From Pycnococcus provasolii (lineage: Eukaryota > Chlorophyta > Pseudoscourfieldiophyceae > Pseudoscourfieldiales > Pycnococcaceae): a DNA stretch of 64,000 nt. Shown piece after piece: positions 57,153 through 64,000 of the stretch. The first letter of the stretch is position 1, and each line of letters begins with the position of its first letter. The notes below the pieces were generated by a model that was given only the letters and a program-made list of their open reading frames with translations, ran no database searches and was not told the origin of the DNA. Position numbers and translations under genes: made by a program. The stretch spans positions 1 to 64,000 of the forward strand of contig OW568889.1 in NCBI GenBank assembly GCA_938743325.2. The letters run 5' to 3'.

Positions 57153-58328
57153 ATGTCCGTCGCGTCTCTGCTCCTCCAGGCGCGCCGTGGCGCCCCCGCC
57201 GCCGACCTGCCTCTGCTCCTGAGCGAAAACGTGCCTCTGCTGAAGTCGTGGGCCCATGCGTTCAACTCAGCGTCGTTTGACTTCATCGCCTCCTCCTCGC
57301 AAGTGATAAATTTGAAACTTGCGCGCAAACCAACAGCGTCGTTCATGTACGAAGAACACGGGAACGCGAACTTGTCAGAAGACGTCATGAGCGACGCGTT
57401 TCACACGGAAGCATTCGCGTGTGCACCACACGAAGTGCTGGCCATGTGCAAGCAGCCGCCGGCGGGGACGAGCGTGTACTACACGCAGGAGGTGAGCAAG
57501 GATGTGCTGGACGAAAGGACGCCCGGTTGGCAAGACCTTGCGAGCGGTGCAGTCAACAACAAGCCCATACGGTGCTCGGTGTGGATGAGCAGTCAAGGTG
57601 CGAACACGCACGCGCACTACGACGCATTCGACAACGTCATCGTTCAGCTGTATGGGAAAAAACGAGTCACGCTGTGGCCACCTCGTGAGCACTGGCAGAT
57701 GCGCGTGTTCCCGGACGCTCACCCGCGCGCGAGGAAGAGCAGGCTCGTCGAACCAGCTGGCCCAAGCGGACCAACGCCGTGGCAGGTGGTTGAGCTCGAG
57801 CCCGGCTCCGCGATCAGAATACCCGCGCTGTGGTTCCATCACGTCGAGAACGTTGGTGCTGACGCGGCTGTCTCCTTGAACTGCTTCTCCGACTCGACGC
57901 TGCGTGAGGCGAGCTCGCGTGCATTCTCGGCGGCGTCAGCTTGCAGCGCGAATTTCGCGTCGGCTATGGATGGCGCGCTGGCAACTTCGCCTTCGCTGCG
58001 CGAGGCTGTGGGTGCGACCGACTTCAGAGAGCTTTGCGCGCGCATGCTATGGTCACGCTATGCGAGTTTGAGTGACTCGTACGAGCCTGTGAGGGGGAGT
58101 GCGCGGGAGGAAACACCTGTCGTTTCGGAGGCGGGCGACGAGAGCCATCAGCTTCGCACGGCGCTCGAGCGCGTGCACTCTCTCTCCGGCGAATATGGCG
58201 CGGCAAGTGTGGTTTGCGCGCACATGGCTGAGCTCGCGTGCGTCGTCGCGTCCTCCTCCTCGTCCTCCTCCTCTCCAAATCAAGGCGCGTCTGACGTGCG
58301 TGCGTGGCTACGGAAGCACGCTGAGTGA
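57153..58328 (+). CDS. JmjC/cupin-8 type dioxygenase-like protein
   Basis: A 391-residue protein. The cupin core has THAHYDAFDN with His155 and Asp157 as iron ligands, LYGKKRVTLWPP, and a distal His at 229-230 in WFHHVEN, with SIRIPALW-like turns. This is the FIH/TYW5/JMJD7 layout of 2-oxoglutarate Fe(II) hydroxylases acting on proteins or tRNA. A ~95-residue helical N-terminus and ~140-residue C-terminus are not recognised; the latter ends in a long Ser run and may be a dimer region. Only 84 bp separate it from the COG0523 gene upstream. Substrate is unknown. Confidence 0.78.
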   Translation: MSVASLLLQARRGAPAADLPLLLSENVPLLKSWAHAFNSASFDFIASSSQVINLKLARKPTASFMYEEHGNANLSEDVMSDAFHTEAFACAPHEVLAMCKQPPAGTSVYYTQEVSKDVLDERTPGWQDLASGAVNNKPIRCSVWMSSQGANTHAHYDAFDNVIVQLYGKKRVTLWPPREHWQMRVFPDAHPRARKSRLVEPAGPSGPTPWQVVELEPGSAIRIPALWFHHVENVGADAAVSLNCFSDSTLREASSRAFSAASACSANFASAMDGALATSPSLREAVGATDFRELCARMLWSRYASLSDSYEPVRGSAREETPVVSEAGDESHQLRTALERVHSLSGEYGAASVVCAHMAELACVVASSSSSSSSPNQGASDVRAWLRKHAE

Positions 58329-58632
58329 TTCGTCGTGATTACTGTTAAAATATTGGTAACATAATTGTATTAATTTGTTTTGCGAATGGGTAAGATGCTC
58401 GATCGTCCGCAATCGTCCGACTAAACACACACATCAAACGGTACCTCAAAATCGCAGCACCAGAGCAAGAACCCAAACGCACAATTTGTATGATGTGTGG
58501 AGAAAGTGCAAAGAATTCAGAACCAACCGTGGCAGACACTTCTGCTAAATGAATCAAGAAATTGTGTGCGTAAATGACTTCTCAGTTACATAACCCATCT
58601 AATGTAATCGCGGCGAGTCACACGTACGCGAG
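58329..58632. other. Convergent 3' intergenic region
   Basis: About 300 bp between convergent genes, AT-richer than coding DNA. No gene or repeat is seen. Confidence 0.5.
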
Positions 58633-60330
58633 CTAGTGTCCATGTCCACGTCCTTGCCCAGCATGATCGTTGCCATCACCCCCTTCTCCTCTTAAGTCCA
58701 TCTCCTCGAGCGTTGGCCAAAGTGGGAAAGGGTCCTTCCCTATCGGCGCCATCTTCAAGTTGTCCAGCTTGAGCTTCCACTCGTCTTTACGAAGATAGCG
58801 GCCCCCGTTTTTGTCGTCCCCCGCGGCTGCTCGCGCATCCGACGCCTCCTTGCGTGTCACCTCGCACTTCTCTAAGGCGGCGACGATGGCGTCGCAATTC
58901 ATGTCGCGTCCGATGAACACGAGCTCCTGCCTGCGGTCCAGTAGCACCGGCCCGGCGATGTCACGCTCAATCATCTCGCGCTCGTCGGAACCCTCCTCGG
59001 GGAGCATATCTTCAGGCATGAGGCCCATCCAGGGGCCGCCGCAGCCGAGCTCAAGGACGGCGCCTGCTTGGCTCCATGAGCCTGATACATCGTCGCGGTT
59101 GGCAAGCCACACGAAGCCCTTGGAGCGCAGGATGTGGCCGAGGTTTTGGTGCTGCCTCGACATCTTCTCCTCGACGATTTGCTGGCGCACCACGAGTGGA
59201 GGCTTCCCCTGTTCCTCCTCCTCCACCCCATCCTCATCTTCTTGATGCCTGGTCTCCTCAACTCCTTCAGACATCTCTTGGTCCTCTTCTTCAATATCGT
59301 CTTCGTCGTCCTCCTCTTCATCGAGACACACCAGAAAGTGGTCGTTGAGGAAGTTGAAGAGCCTCACGGGGTGGAATGGCGTGCGGGACTGGTACGTGAA
59401 GCTGGAGATGCCGTACTCTCGTGTTTGGGTCACCTTGTTGTTTCGCATGTGTTGCAACCACCCCGGGCTGTCCAACACCTTTTGCATCGAGAACAGCCCC
59501 GTGCTCAGCACCTTTTCCAGTGGTACTTTCGACCGTTTCGTGCGGATGACCTCCGCTTCGGGATTGAGGGCGTGCAGGGACGCCTCCACGGCGGCTGCTT
59601 CGGCGTCTGTGACGAGATCACACTTGTTTAGGAGGATGACGTTGGCGAACTCTACCTGATGCATGAGGAGCTGCCCGACGCTACGGTCGTCCCCGGGGTT
59701 GGCGTCGCCATCGCCCTTCTCACGCGAGCCGAAGCGCTCGACGAGGTCTTTCGGCGTGGTGAGGTCGCCACTAAAGGCGGCACAGTCCACCACGGTGACG
59801 CACGTGTCGAGGCGCGCCACCTCATCCAGGGTGTTCGCTCCGCGCAGGGCCCTGGCAGCCTCAGACACACCCCTCCGATCGCCTTCGCTGCCGAATTTTG
59901 ATTTTTTACCATCTGCGTTGCCGAGCTTCACTGTGAACATCTCCGCCACCTGCTCGGGCTCGCTGACTCCCGAGCTCTCGACTACAATGGCATCGAACTT
60001 CCGCTCGTTCGCGAGCTCTGCTATTGCCTTGACGAGGTCAGTGCGTAGCGTGCAGCAAATGCAACCATTTTGCAGCTCGACCAGCGTCTCGTTGTTTGCC
60101 AGCGTGCGAGTGCCGCGTACGAGATTCGCATCGACGTTAATAGCCGCGACATCGTTCACCACCACCGCAACCTTCTTGTCGCCCGCCTCCTCGAGAATGC
60201 GTTTCAGCAAGGTGGTCTTGCCCGCCCCGAGAAAGCCTGACAGCAAGGACACGGGCACAGGAAGAATTGGAGCGGAAGCTTCCACCGTGTACTTCCACCA
60301 TGGGAGGCTACGTTTGCGATAGCCTACCAT
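58633..60330 (-). CDS. COG0523 (CobW/ZNG1-type) GTPase, copy B
   Basis: A 565-residue paralogue of the 55557-57068 gene. Walker A GFLGAGKTT is at residues 32-40, NGCICC at 88-93, ESSGVSEP and NKCD follow. The middle has an acidic Glu/Asp block (about 340-390), perhaps metal-buffering. The C-terminus carries SKGFVWLANRDD and ends in a Gly/His/Asp-rich tail GQGRGHGH, a likely Zn2+ or Ni2+ site. The frame stays open to 60393 without an ATG, so ATG 60330 (MVGYRKRS) is taken. Two TGACGTG/CACGTGG units lie upstream. Confidence 0.9.
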   Translation of the reverse strand: MVGYRKRSLPWWKYTVEASAPILPVPVSLLSGFLGAGKTTLLKRILEEAGDKKVAVVVNDVAAINVDANLVRGTRTLANNETLVELQNGCICCTLRTDLVKAIAELANERKFDAIVVESSGVSEPEQVAEMFTVKLGNADGKKSKFGSEGDRRGVSEAARALRGANTLDEVARLDTCVTVVDCAAFSGDLTTPKDLVERFGSREKGDGDANPGDDRSVGQLLMHQVEFANVILLNKCDLVTDAEAAAVEASLHALNPEAEVIRTKRSKVPLEKVLSTGLFSMQKVLDSPGWLQHMRNNKVTQTREYGISSFTYQSRTPFHPVRLFNFLNDHFLVCLDEEEDDEDDIEEEDQEMSEGVEETRHQEDEDGVEEEEQGKPPLVVRQQIVEEKMSRQHQNLGHILRSKGFVWLANRDDVSGSWSQAGAVLELGCGGPWMGLMPEDMLPEEGSDEREMIERDIAGPVLLDRRQELVFIGRDMNCDAIVAALEKCEVTRKEASDARAAAGDDKNGGRYLRKDEWKLKLDNLKMAPIGKDPFPLWPTLEEMDLRGEGGDGNDHAGQGRGHGH

Positions 60331-60453
60331 GTCTACGCCGATAGACGAGGTCAGGTGTCCTAAGCTTAGGGTGATGCCGTGACGGATATGCACACGATGC
60401 CGTCTGTTTTAGGCGAGGGATGCAAAACACGTTCGTAAAACAAAACACAGACA

Positions 60454-60526
60454 TGACGTGTGGCTAAGTCCACGTGGCTAGCATTGAAAAAAAAAACAGT
60501 CTTGACGTGTGGCTCCATCCACGTGG
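60454..60526. promoter_or_regulatory. Duplicated TGACGTG/CACGTGG promoter units
   Basis: Two direct copies (60454-60477 and 60503-60526) of TGACGTGTGGCT, three variable bases, then TCCACGTGG. Each holds a bZIP-type TGACGTG and a G-box CACGTG. They lie 124-196 bp upstream of the COG0523 copy B start, on its promoter side. Confidence 0.65.
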
Positions 60527-60530
60527 ACTG

Positions 60531-60576
60531 GTTAACCCCTAACCCCTATTCCTATTCGCGCCTTGGACAAACCCCT
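60531..60576. promoter_or_regulatory. AACCCCTAA motif cluster
   Basis: TTAACCCCTAACCCCTATT and AAACCCCTAAAA lie between copy B and the light-harvesting gene's 3' end. The same word recurs in other promoters of this window. Confidence 0.45.
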
Positions 60577-60659
60577 AAAAGCAGCTTCATTATTACTGAA
60601 CGAGACGAGTGAGACATTCTCAGCAAAAAATTGAAAATTCAACTCCCGCGCGCAGAATA

Positions 60660-61781
60660 TTAATCCCTTCTTGCAGCGCCGCTTGTTTTCCAGTTCGCGA
60701 TCCACTGCTTCGCGTCGTTGACGTTGACCGGCGCACTCGCGTTTAACGAGGAGGAGGCTGGTGGCACCTTCCTGGCGCCAGGAGGCGACTCGTTCTCCGT
60801 TGTAGGAACAGCGATGGTCGTCACTTTGTTTTTGGTGGTTGTTTGAGCTATGAACACGACGGAAAACATTAGGCCCAACAGCACGCTGAGCTCAAGAACG
60901 CCTTTTCCAAATAGGCCAGTCAACCAGCCGCGGTATCCGAAAATAGGACGGGCGCTCGCGACTTCCTGCAAGACGCAGCCTGCAAGGGCTACCATCGCCA
61001 GCCGACCGTTGTTGAGCTCCTTTTCCTGCATATTATAGAAATCCTCAGAGGTATCTGGTTTAAGTCCGAGCGGATCCCAGCCGAGGTCACCAGGCGTGTG
61101 CATCTCGCGCATCGGCCAGTCACCGCTGATGGCGCGTTTGAACGTGTTGTCGCCGTCGGACGTAGGCTCGAAGACAATATTCGCGCGCGAAGCCTCCGAT
61201 ATTCCGATGCCCAACGCAACAAACGCCCACAGTCCAGGAAGCGCCTTCTCAGCCTCCACGAACTGCGAAACGGCCATGCCACCCACAAGTCGTTCCTTAC
61301 CCGCTCCTGCGTCAAGAAACGGCGCCACTTCCCCAAAAAAGAATCCGACAAAACCCACCATGCCAAGGCGGCAGTGTGCAAGCTCAGCCTCTCGAAAGAA
61401 CTTCACGCGATTCACGTCAGCGTTGGCACTCAAGTTAGCCCAGTCAAACGGTTGCTGAAACGGTTGCGTCGCACCTGGCAAAGACTCGAGGTACTCGTAA
61501 CCGTCACTCAAAGAGCCTGCCGACTCGCCCTTCCACGACGTCGGTGACGACTTAGCCGAGGTGTTGCGGTGGATGTTAATCACCTGCCGTCGAAAGAGTC
61601 CCTCCTGCACGTGGTGGAGATACGGCTTGTTGTACTTTATTTTTGTCGTCGACATCGACATTGAAAATCGCTCGCTTTGTCCAAAATGATAAAAGACAAA
61701 GATAAACAATGATAAGAAAATGATAAGATACGCCGATGATCGGTGTGCACACCCACCCATGAGGCTTCTTATGTGACACAT
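60660..61781 (-). CDS. Light-harvesting chlorophyll-binding protein (FCP/LHC family)
   Basis: A 373-residue thylakoid membrane protein. Helix 1 REAELAHCRLGMVGF (about 130-150) and helix 3 KELNNGRLAMVALAG (about 254-275) carry the ExxxxR chlorophyll-binding pairs; helix 2 is LWAFVALGIGISEASRANI (about 184-202). PGDLGWDPLGLKP is a strong LHC/FCP marker. An additional hydrophobic segment (about 294-312) lies after helix 3. The first ~110 residues hold a very hydrophobic stretch (AYLIIFLSLFIFVFYHF) that could be the signal peptide needed for complex plastids, but it is AT-rich and the start is uncertain (61781 or 61661). G-box CCACGTGG at 61852-61859 lies upstream. Confidence 0.88.
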   Translation of the reverse strand: MCHIRSLMGGCAHRSSAYLIIFLSLFIFVFYHFGQSERFSMSMSTTKIKYNKPYLHHVQEGLFRRQVINIHRNTSAKSSPTSWKGESAGSLSDGYEYLESLPGATQPFQQPFDWANLSANADVNRVKFFREAELAHCRLGMVGFVGFFFGEVAPFLDAGAGKERLVGGMAVSQFVEAEKALPGLWAFVALGIGISEASRANIVFEPTSDGDNTFKRAISGDWPMREMHTPGDLGWDPLGLKPDTSEDFYNMQEKELNNGRLAMVALAGCVLQEVASARPIFGYRGWLTGLFGKGVLELSVLLGLMFSVVFIAQTTTKNKVTTIAVPTTENESPPGARKVPPASSSLNASAPVNVNDAKQWIANWKTSGAARRD

Positions 61782-62040
61782 ACTTACTTGTTTAACGTGT
61801 ATGTGTATGGTGGACCAGATAGACTAGCAGATTCTCCGGGCACGCGCGGGGCCACGTGGAAGGGCCACTCGGCCGAACCCCTAACCAGAAGCAGGGAAAC
61901 TTGCCCTAGGGGATACCACTTTGCCCTACCAGGTCTTCTTCAACTCCCGGAGGTTCCGGGGGGCACGTGGCAGGAGAGCTCGAGAGGGCCATGACGGTTT
62001 CCAGGATTTCGTTGCATTGGCGGATGCGGTGGCACTCGCG
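61782..62040. promoter_or_regulatory. Divergent promoter with G-boxes
   Basis: 260 bp between the light-harvesting gene (minus) and the reductase (plus). Palindromic CCACGTGG at 61852-61859, CACGTG at 61964-61969, and AACCCCTAACC at 61877-61887. G-boxes are typical of light-regulated genes in plants; here it is suggestive only. Confidence 0.6.
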
Positions 62041-64000
62041 ATGGAGGAGCTACCTGCATTCAGTGCTGCGGATCAGTGCGTGCGAGCACGCCCGCGTTGT
62101 GCGAGACGGTGGGTCGCATGCGGATGCAATGCCGTCGCGGTGGGGCTCACGCTCGCGCCGCTTGCCGTGCCGGTGTTCAGTATCCTGAGGAGAGTCGCCT
62201 ACTTGTATGGAACTTCTGGACGTGCGGTCGAGCGAGACGACACTGCCGACGCTCTGATGGTGTCATTTGCGCTGCCCGTGTGCCTAGGCGCCCTCGCCGC
62301 TACCATCTCACTAGCTCTGCACCCAGCAAGTGGTGGAGGGAGCCGATGGCGCATGCACTTCGCAATAGCAGCAGTGGTGTTCGCTGGGGTGGCTGCGTTC
62401 ACCTCCCATGTTTGGCTTGAGTGTGCCACCTTTGCGGAGCGCGAAAAGAATGCTGGTCAAAGCGCTGCTATGCTAGGCAACGCATCGCTTGCTGAGGGCC
62501 CCCAATTTAGAGCCTTCCACTTCAAGACTTGCAGAGACGCCGACGTTCTGTACAAAGTGATGGGCATCTCGTTTGGAGTCGCTGCGACCCAGGTTGGGGC
62601 GTACGTCGTTGCGGTGGCTGCTGTCTCCAATCCTGTCCTATCCTCTGCACGGCTGCGCCTTGGCGAAAGCCTGAACGTGCACGCATTGCTTGGACGTGCT
62701 GCTCTTGTCGGCATTTTTGCGCACGGCGCGCTCTACGTTATTGCGTGGTGGCACGAAGGCGGGGTCGAGGAAGCTTGGAGGAAGCTCACAAAGTGGCAGG
62801 AGTTTGGCGTCGCGAACGCGCCTGGCGCCCTTGGCGTGCTTGGTGCTTTGATTCTCTACATCACGTCGCACAACTATATACGCCGTGTATTTTATACGTT
62901 ATTTTACGTTGGGCACATCTTTGGAACGTTGGGCTTCTACATCCTTGGCGTGCTGCACGCGGAGGCGGTTCTGTACTACTGCGTGCCTGGGAGCGCGATA
63001 TGGGCTGCCGAGCTCGCGCGCCGGTGCCTGCGCGATCGTGTCAGTGCTCGTGTGACGAAGCTGGGGACATCGCTTTCCCGAGTCGAGCTGGATTATGCCA
63101 AATCCAGACGCAAAATGACGACATCGCTCCACGGCCATGTAGCAGCACCGCGGGGGGACGCACATGTGTACCTATCGACGAGATGTGTTAGCCGGGGGCA
63201 CCCATTCTCGGTGGTCGGACCTCTAATAGACACGGATGACTCGGAGGGGAACATGAAGTTTGTGACATACGTGCGGTCTGTTGGGGTGATGACAAAGCTC
63301 ATATTGGAAAAGGGGGAAAAGTGCGAGAGGATGCCGCTCTGTCTCGATGGCCCGCACGAAACGTTTGCGTCGCATCGTTGCATCGAGTCGCGCACGGATG
63401 TCCTCTTTGTCGCCGGTGGTACTGGAATCGTCCCACTCCTCCAGCTGACACATGCGCGTGTTGTGGCCGAAGCTGCGGATGCGCGTGAGTCTGATTCAAG
63501 CGTATTTGAGAGGTCGTCGATTCGCATAGTTTTCGCCGCGAGGGACGAGAACGACGTGCACATGCTCGAGCTGCTTCCTGCTCATTGGGACGACACAAAT
63601 ATCGACCTCGACATCATTGTGTACACTTCCGGCGATGTGGAGTTGGCGCAGCAAAACGCTAATGCTGCGCTATCAAAGCGATCGCTTGCTGCTCCAAGAA
63701 GACCGCAGGCACGAGACGGTGCGCTTGTTCTTAGCGCCACGATGCAGATTGGAGCCTGTGTTGGCGTTTACATTGGCCTTAGAGCGTCGTGTGAGATGCG
63801 GATTGAACCGACGTGGGCCTTACGACTTTACCAAACATTATTCCTGAATGGTGCGGCCTTTCTTGTGTCATTTCTCGCAGGAGTGCTCCTCAGGTTCTTG
63901 AGATCCGTCGCCGTAAATAATTCGAAATTCCTGTGGAGTGACAACCCGTCGTTTGAATACCTTTCCGATGAGAGCGTTAATTTGATGGCTCTCAACAGGA
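62041..64000 (+). CDS. Ferric reductase / NADPH oxidase family, 5' part
   Basis: An open frame of 653 codons that runs off the window. Several hydrophobic segments precede a heme-type pair: His214 and His228 (NVHALLGRAALVGIFAH), then His292 and His306 (GHIFGTLGFYILGVLH), each 14 apart, as in FRE/NOX transmembrane cytochromes. FAD-binding HPFSVVGP is at 387-394, and the NADPH loop VAGGTGIVP at 457-465. Two more membrane-like segments (about 570-590 and 600-620) follow, as in plant FRO ferric-chelate reductases rather than NOX. The frame has no ATG between the upstream stop and 62041. The protein passes electrons from NADPH across a membrane to Fe(III) or Cu(II), or to oxygen. Confidence 0.87.
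   Translation, partial: MEELPAFSAADQCVRARPRCARRWVACGCNAVAVGLTLAPLAVPVFSILRRVAYLYGTSGRAVERDDTADALMVSFALPVCLGALAATISLALHPASGGGSRWRMHFAIAAVVFAGVAAFTSHVWLECATFAEREKNAGQSAAMLGNASLAEGPQFRAFHFKTCRDADVLYKVMGISFGVAATQVGAYVVAVAAVSNPVLSSARLRLGESLNVHALLGRAALVGIFAHGALYVIAWWHEGGVEEAWRKLTKWQEFGVANAPGALGVLGALILYITSHNYIRRVFYTLFYVGHIFGTLGFYILGVLHAEAVLYYCVPGSAIWAAELARRCLRDRVSARVTKLGTSLSRVELDYAKSRRKMTTSLHGHVAAPRGDAHVYLSTRCVSRGHPFSVVGPLIDTDDSEGNMKFVTYVRSVGVMTKLILEKGEKCERMPLCLDGPHETFASHRCIESRTDVLFVAGGTGIVPLLQLTHARVVAEAADARESDSSVFERSSIRIVFAARDENDVHMLELLPAHWDDTNIDLDIIVYTSGDVELAQQNANAALSKRSLAAPRRPQARDGALVLSATMQIGACVGVYIGLRASCEMRIEPTWALRLYQTLFLNGAAFLVSFLAGVLLRFLRSVAVNNSKFLWSDNPSFEYLSDESVNLMALNR

Overview
The window is the left end of a nuclear chromosome from a eukaryote. 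Position 1 lies inside a CCCTAA (TTAGGG on the other strand) telomere array. Genes are dense, GC-rich and mostly intronless. Four well-supported introns have GT-AG ends; three are about 80 bp and one is 149 bp, and two carry a TACTAAC-like branch site. A light-harvesting-type protein, a Tat-type thylakoid-lumen candidate and plant-type amino-acid enzymes point to a photosynthetic organism. CCDC40, KATNIP and gamma-tubulin complex genes point to a cell with a motile flagellum. The best guess is a small flagellate alga with a red-lineage plastid (a stramenopile such as a pelagophyte, or a haptophyte). This placement is inference; no rRNA or organelle gene is present to settle it.

Region 1-5.5 kb is subtelomere: a terminal telomere array interrupted by a 166-bp foreign island, variant telomere repeats containing CCAATCG, a 22-bp telomere-derived repeat in four blocks, a ~150-bp tandem repeat, a 127-bp duplicated segment and a possible small inverted-repeat element. 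No convincing gene lies there. Region 5.5-24.5 kb holds a GCK-domain protein, a TrmN6-like methyltransferase, a CorA/Mrs2-type Mg2+ channel, CCDC40, a CK1-like pseudokinase joined to CCCH zinc fingers, GCP2, a plastid-lumen candidate, a possible metallothionein, a GT29 sialyltransferase-like protein and a DnaJ-TPR cochaperone.

Region 24.5-46 kb holds a protein with a PcfJ-like C-terminus, a metallo-beta-lactamase/glyoxalase II hydrolase, an AlkB-like dioxygenase, KATNIP in three exons, a 1,618-residue fusion of secreted adhesin-like domains to the mitochondrial AAA ATPase ATAD3, an F-box-like acidic protein, TrpG/PabA, a SAM-carrier-like mitochondrial carrier and threonine synthase. Region 46-64 kb holds a coiled-coil protein, a stand-alone MgtE membrane domain, a NicO/UreH-like metal transporter, a DUF6687-like protein, a broken Ty1/copia element with identical-looking LTRs, two COG0523 (CobW/ZNG1) GTPases flanking a JmjC-type cupin, a light-harvesting protein, and the 5' part of a ferric-reductase/NADPH-oxidase gene that runs off the window.

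Two themes run through the window. Several genes concern metals: CorA, MgtE, NicO/UreH, two COG0523 GTPases, the ferric reductase and the metallothionein candidate. Several concern cilia and microtubules: CCDC40, KATNIP, GCP2 and perhaps the 46.9-49.2 kb coiled coil. The non-coding DNA also has two recurring signals: a C/T-rich tract on the sense strand just upstream of most start codons, and an AACCCC(T/C)AA motif in many promoters. The most unusual gene is the adhesin-ATAD3 fusion at 34.7-39.6 kb.
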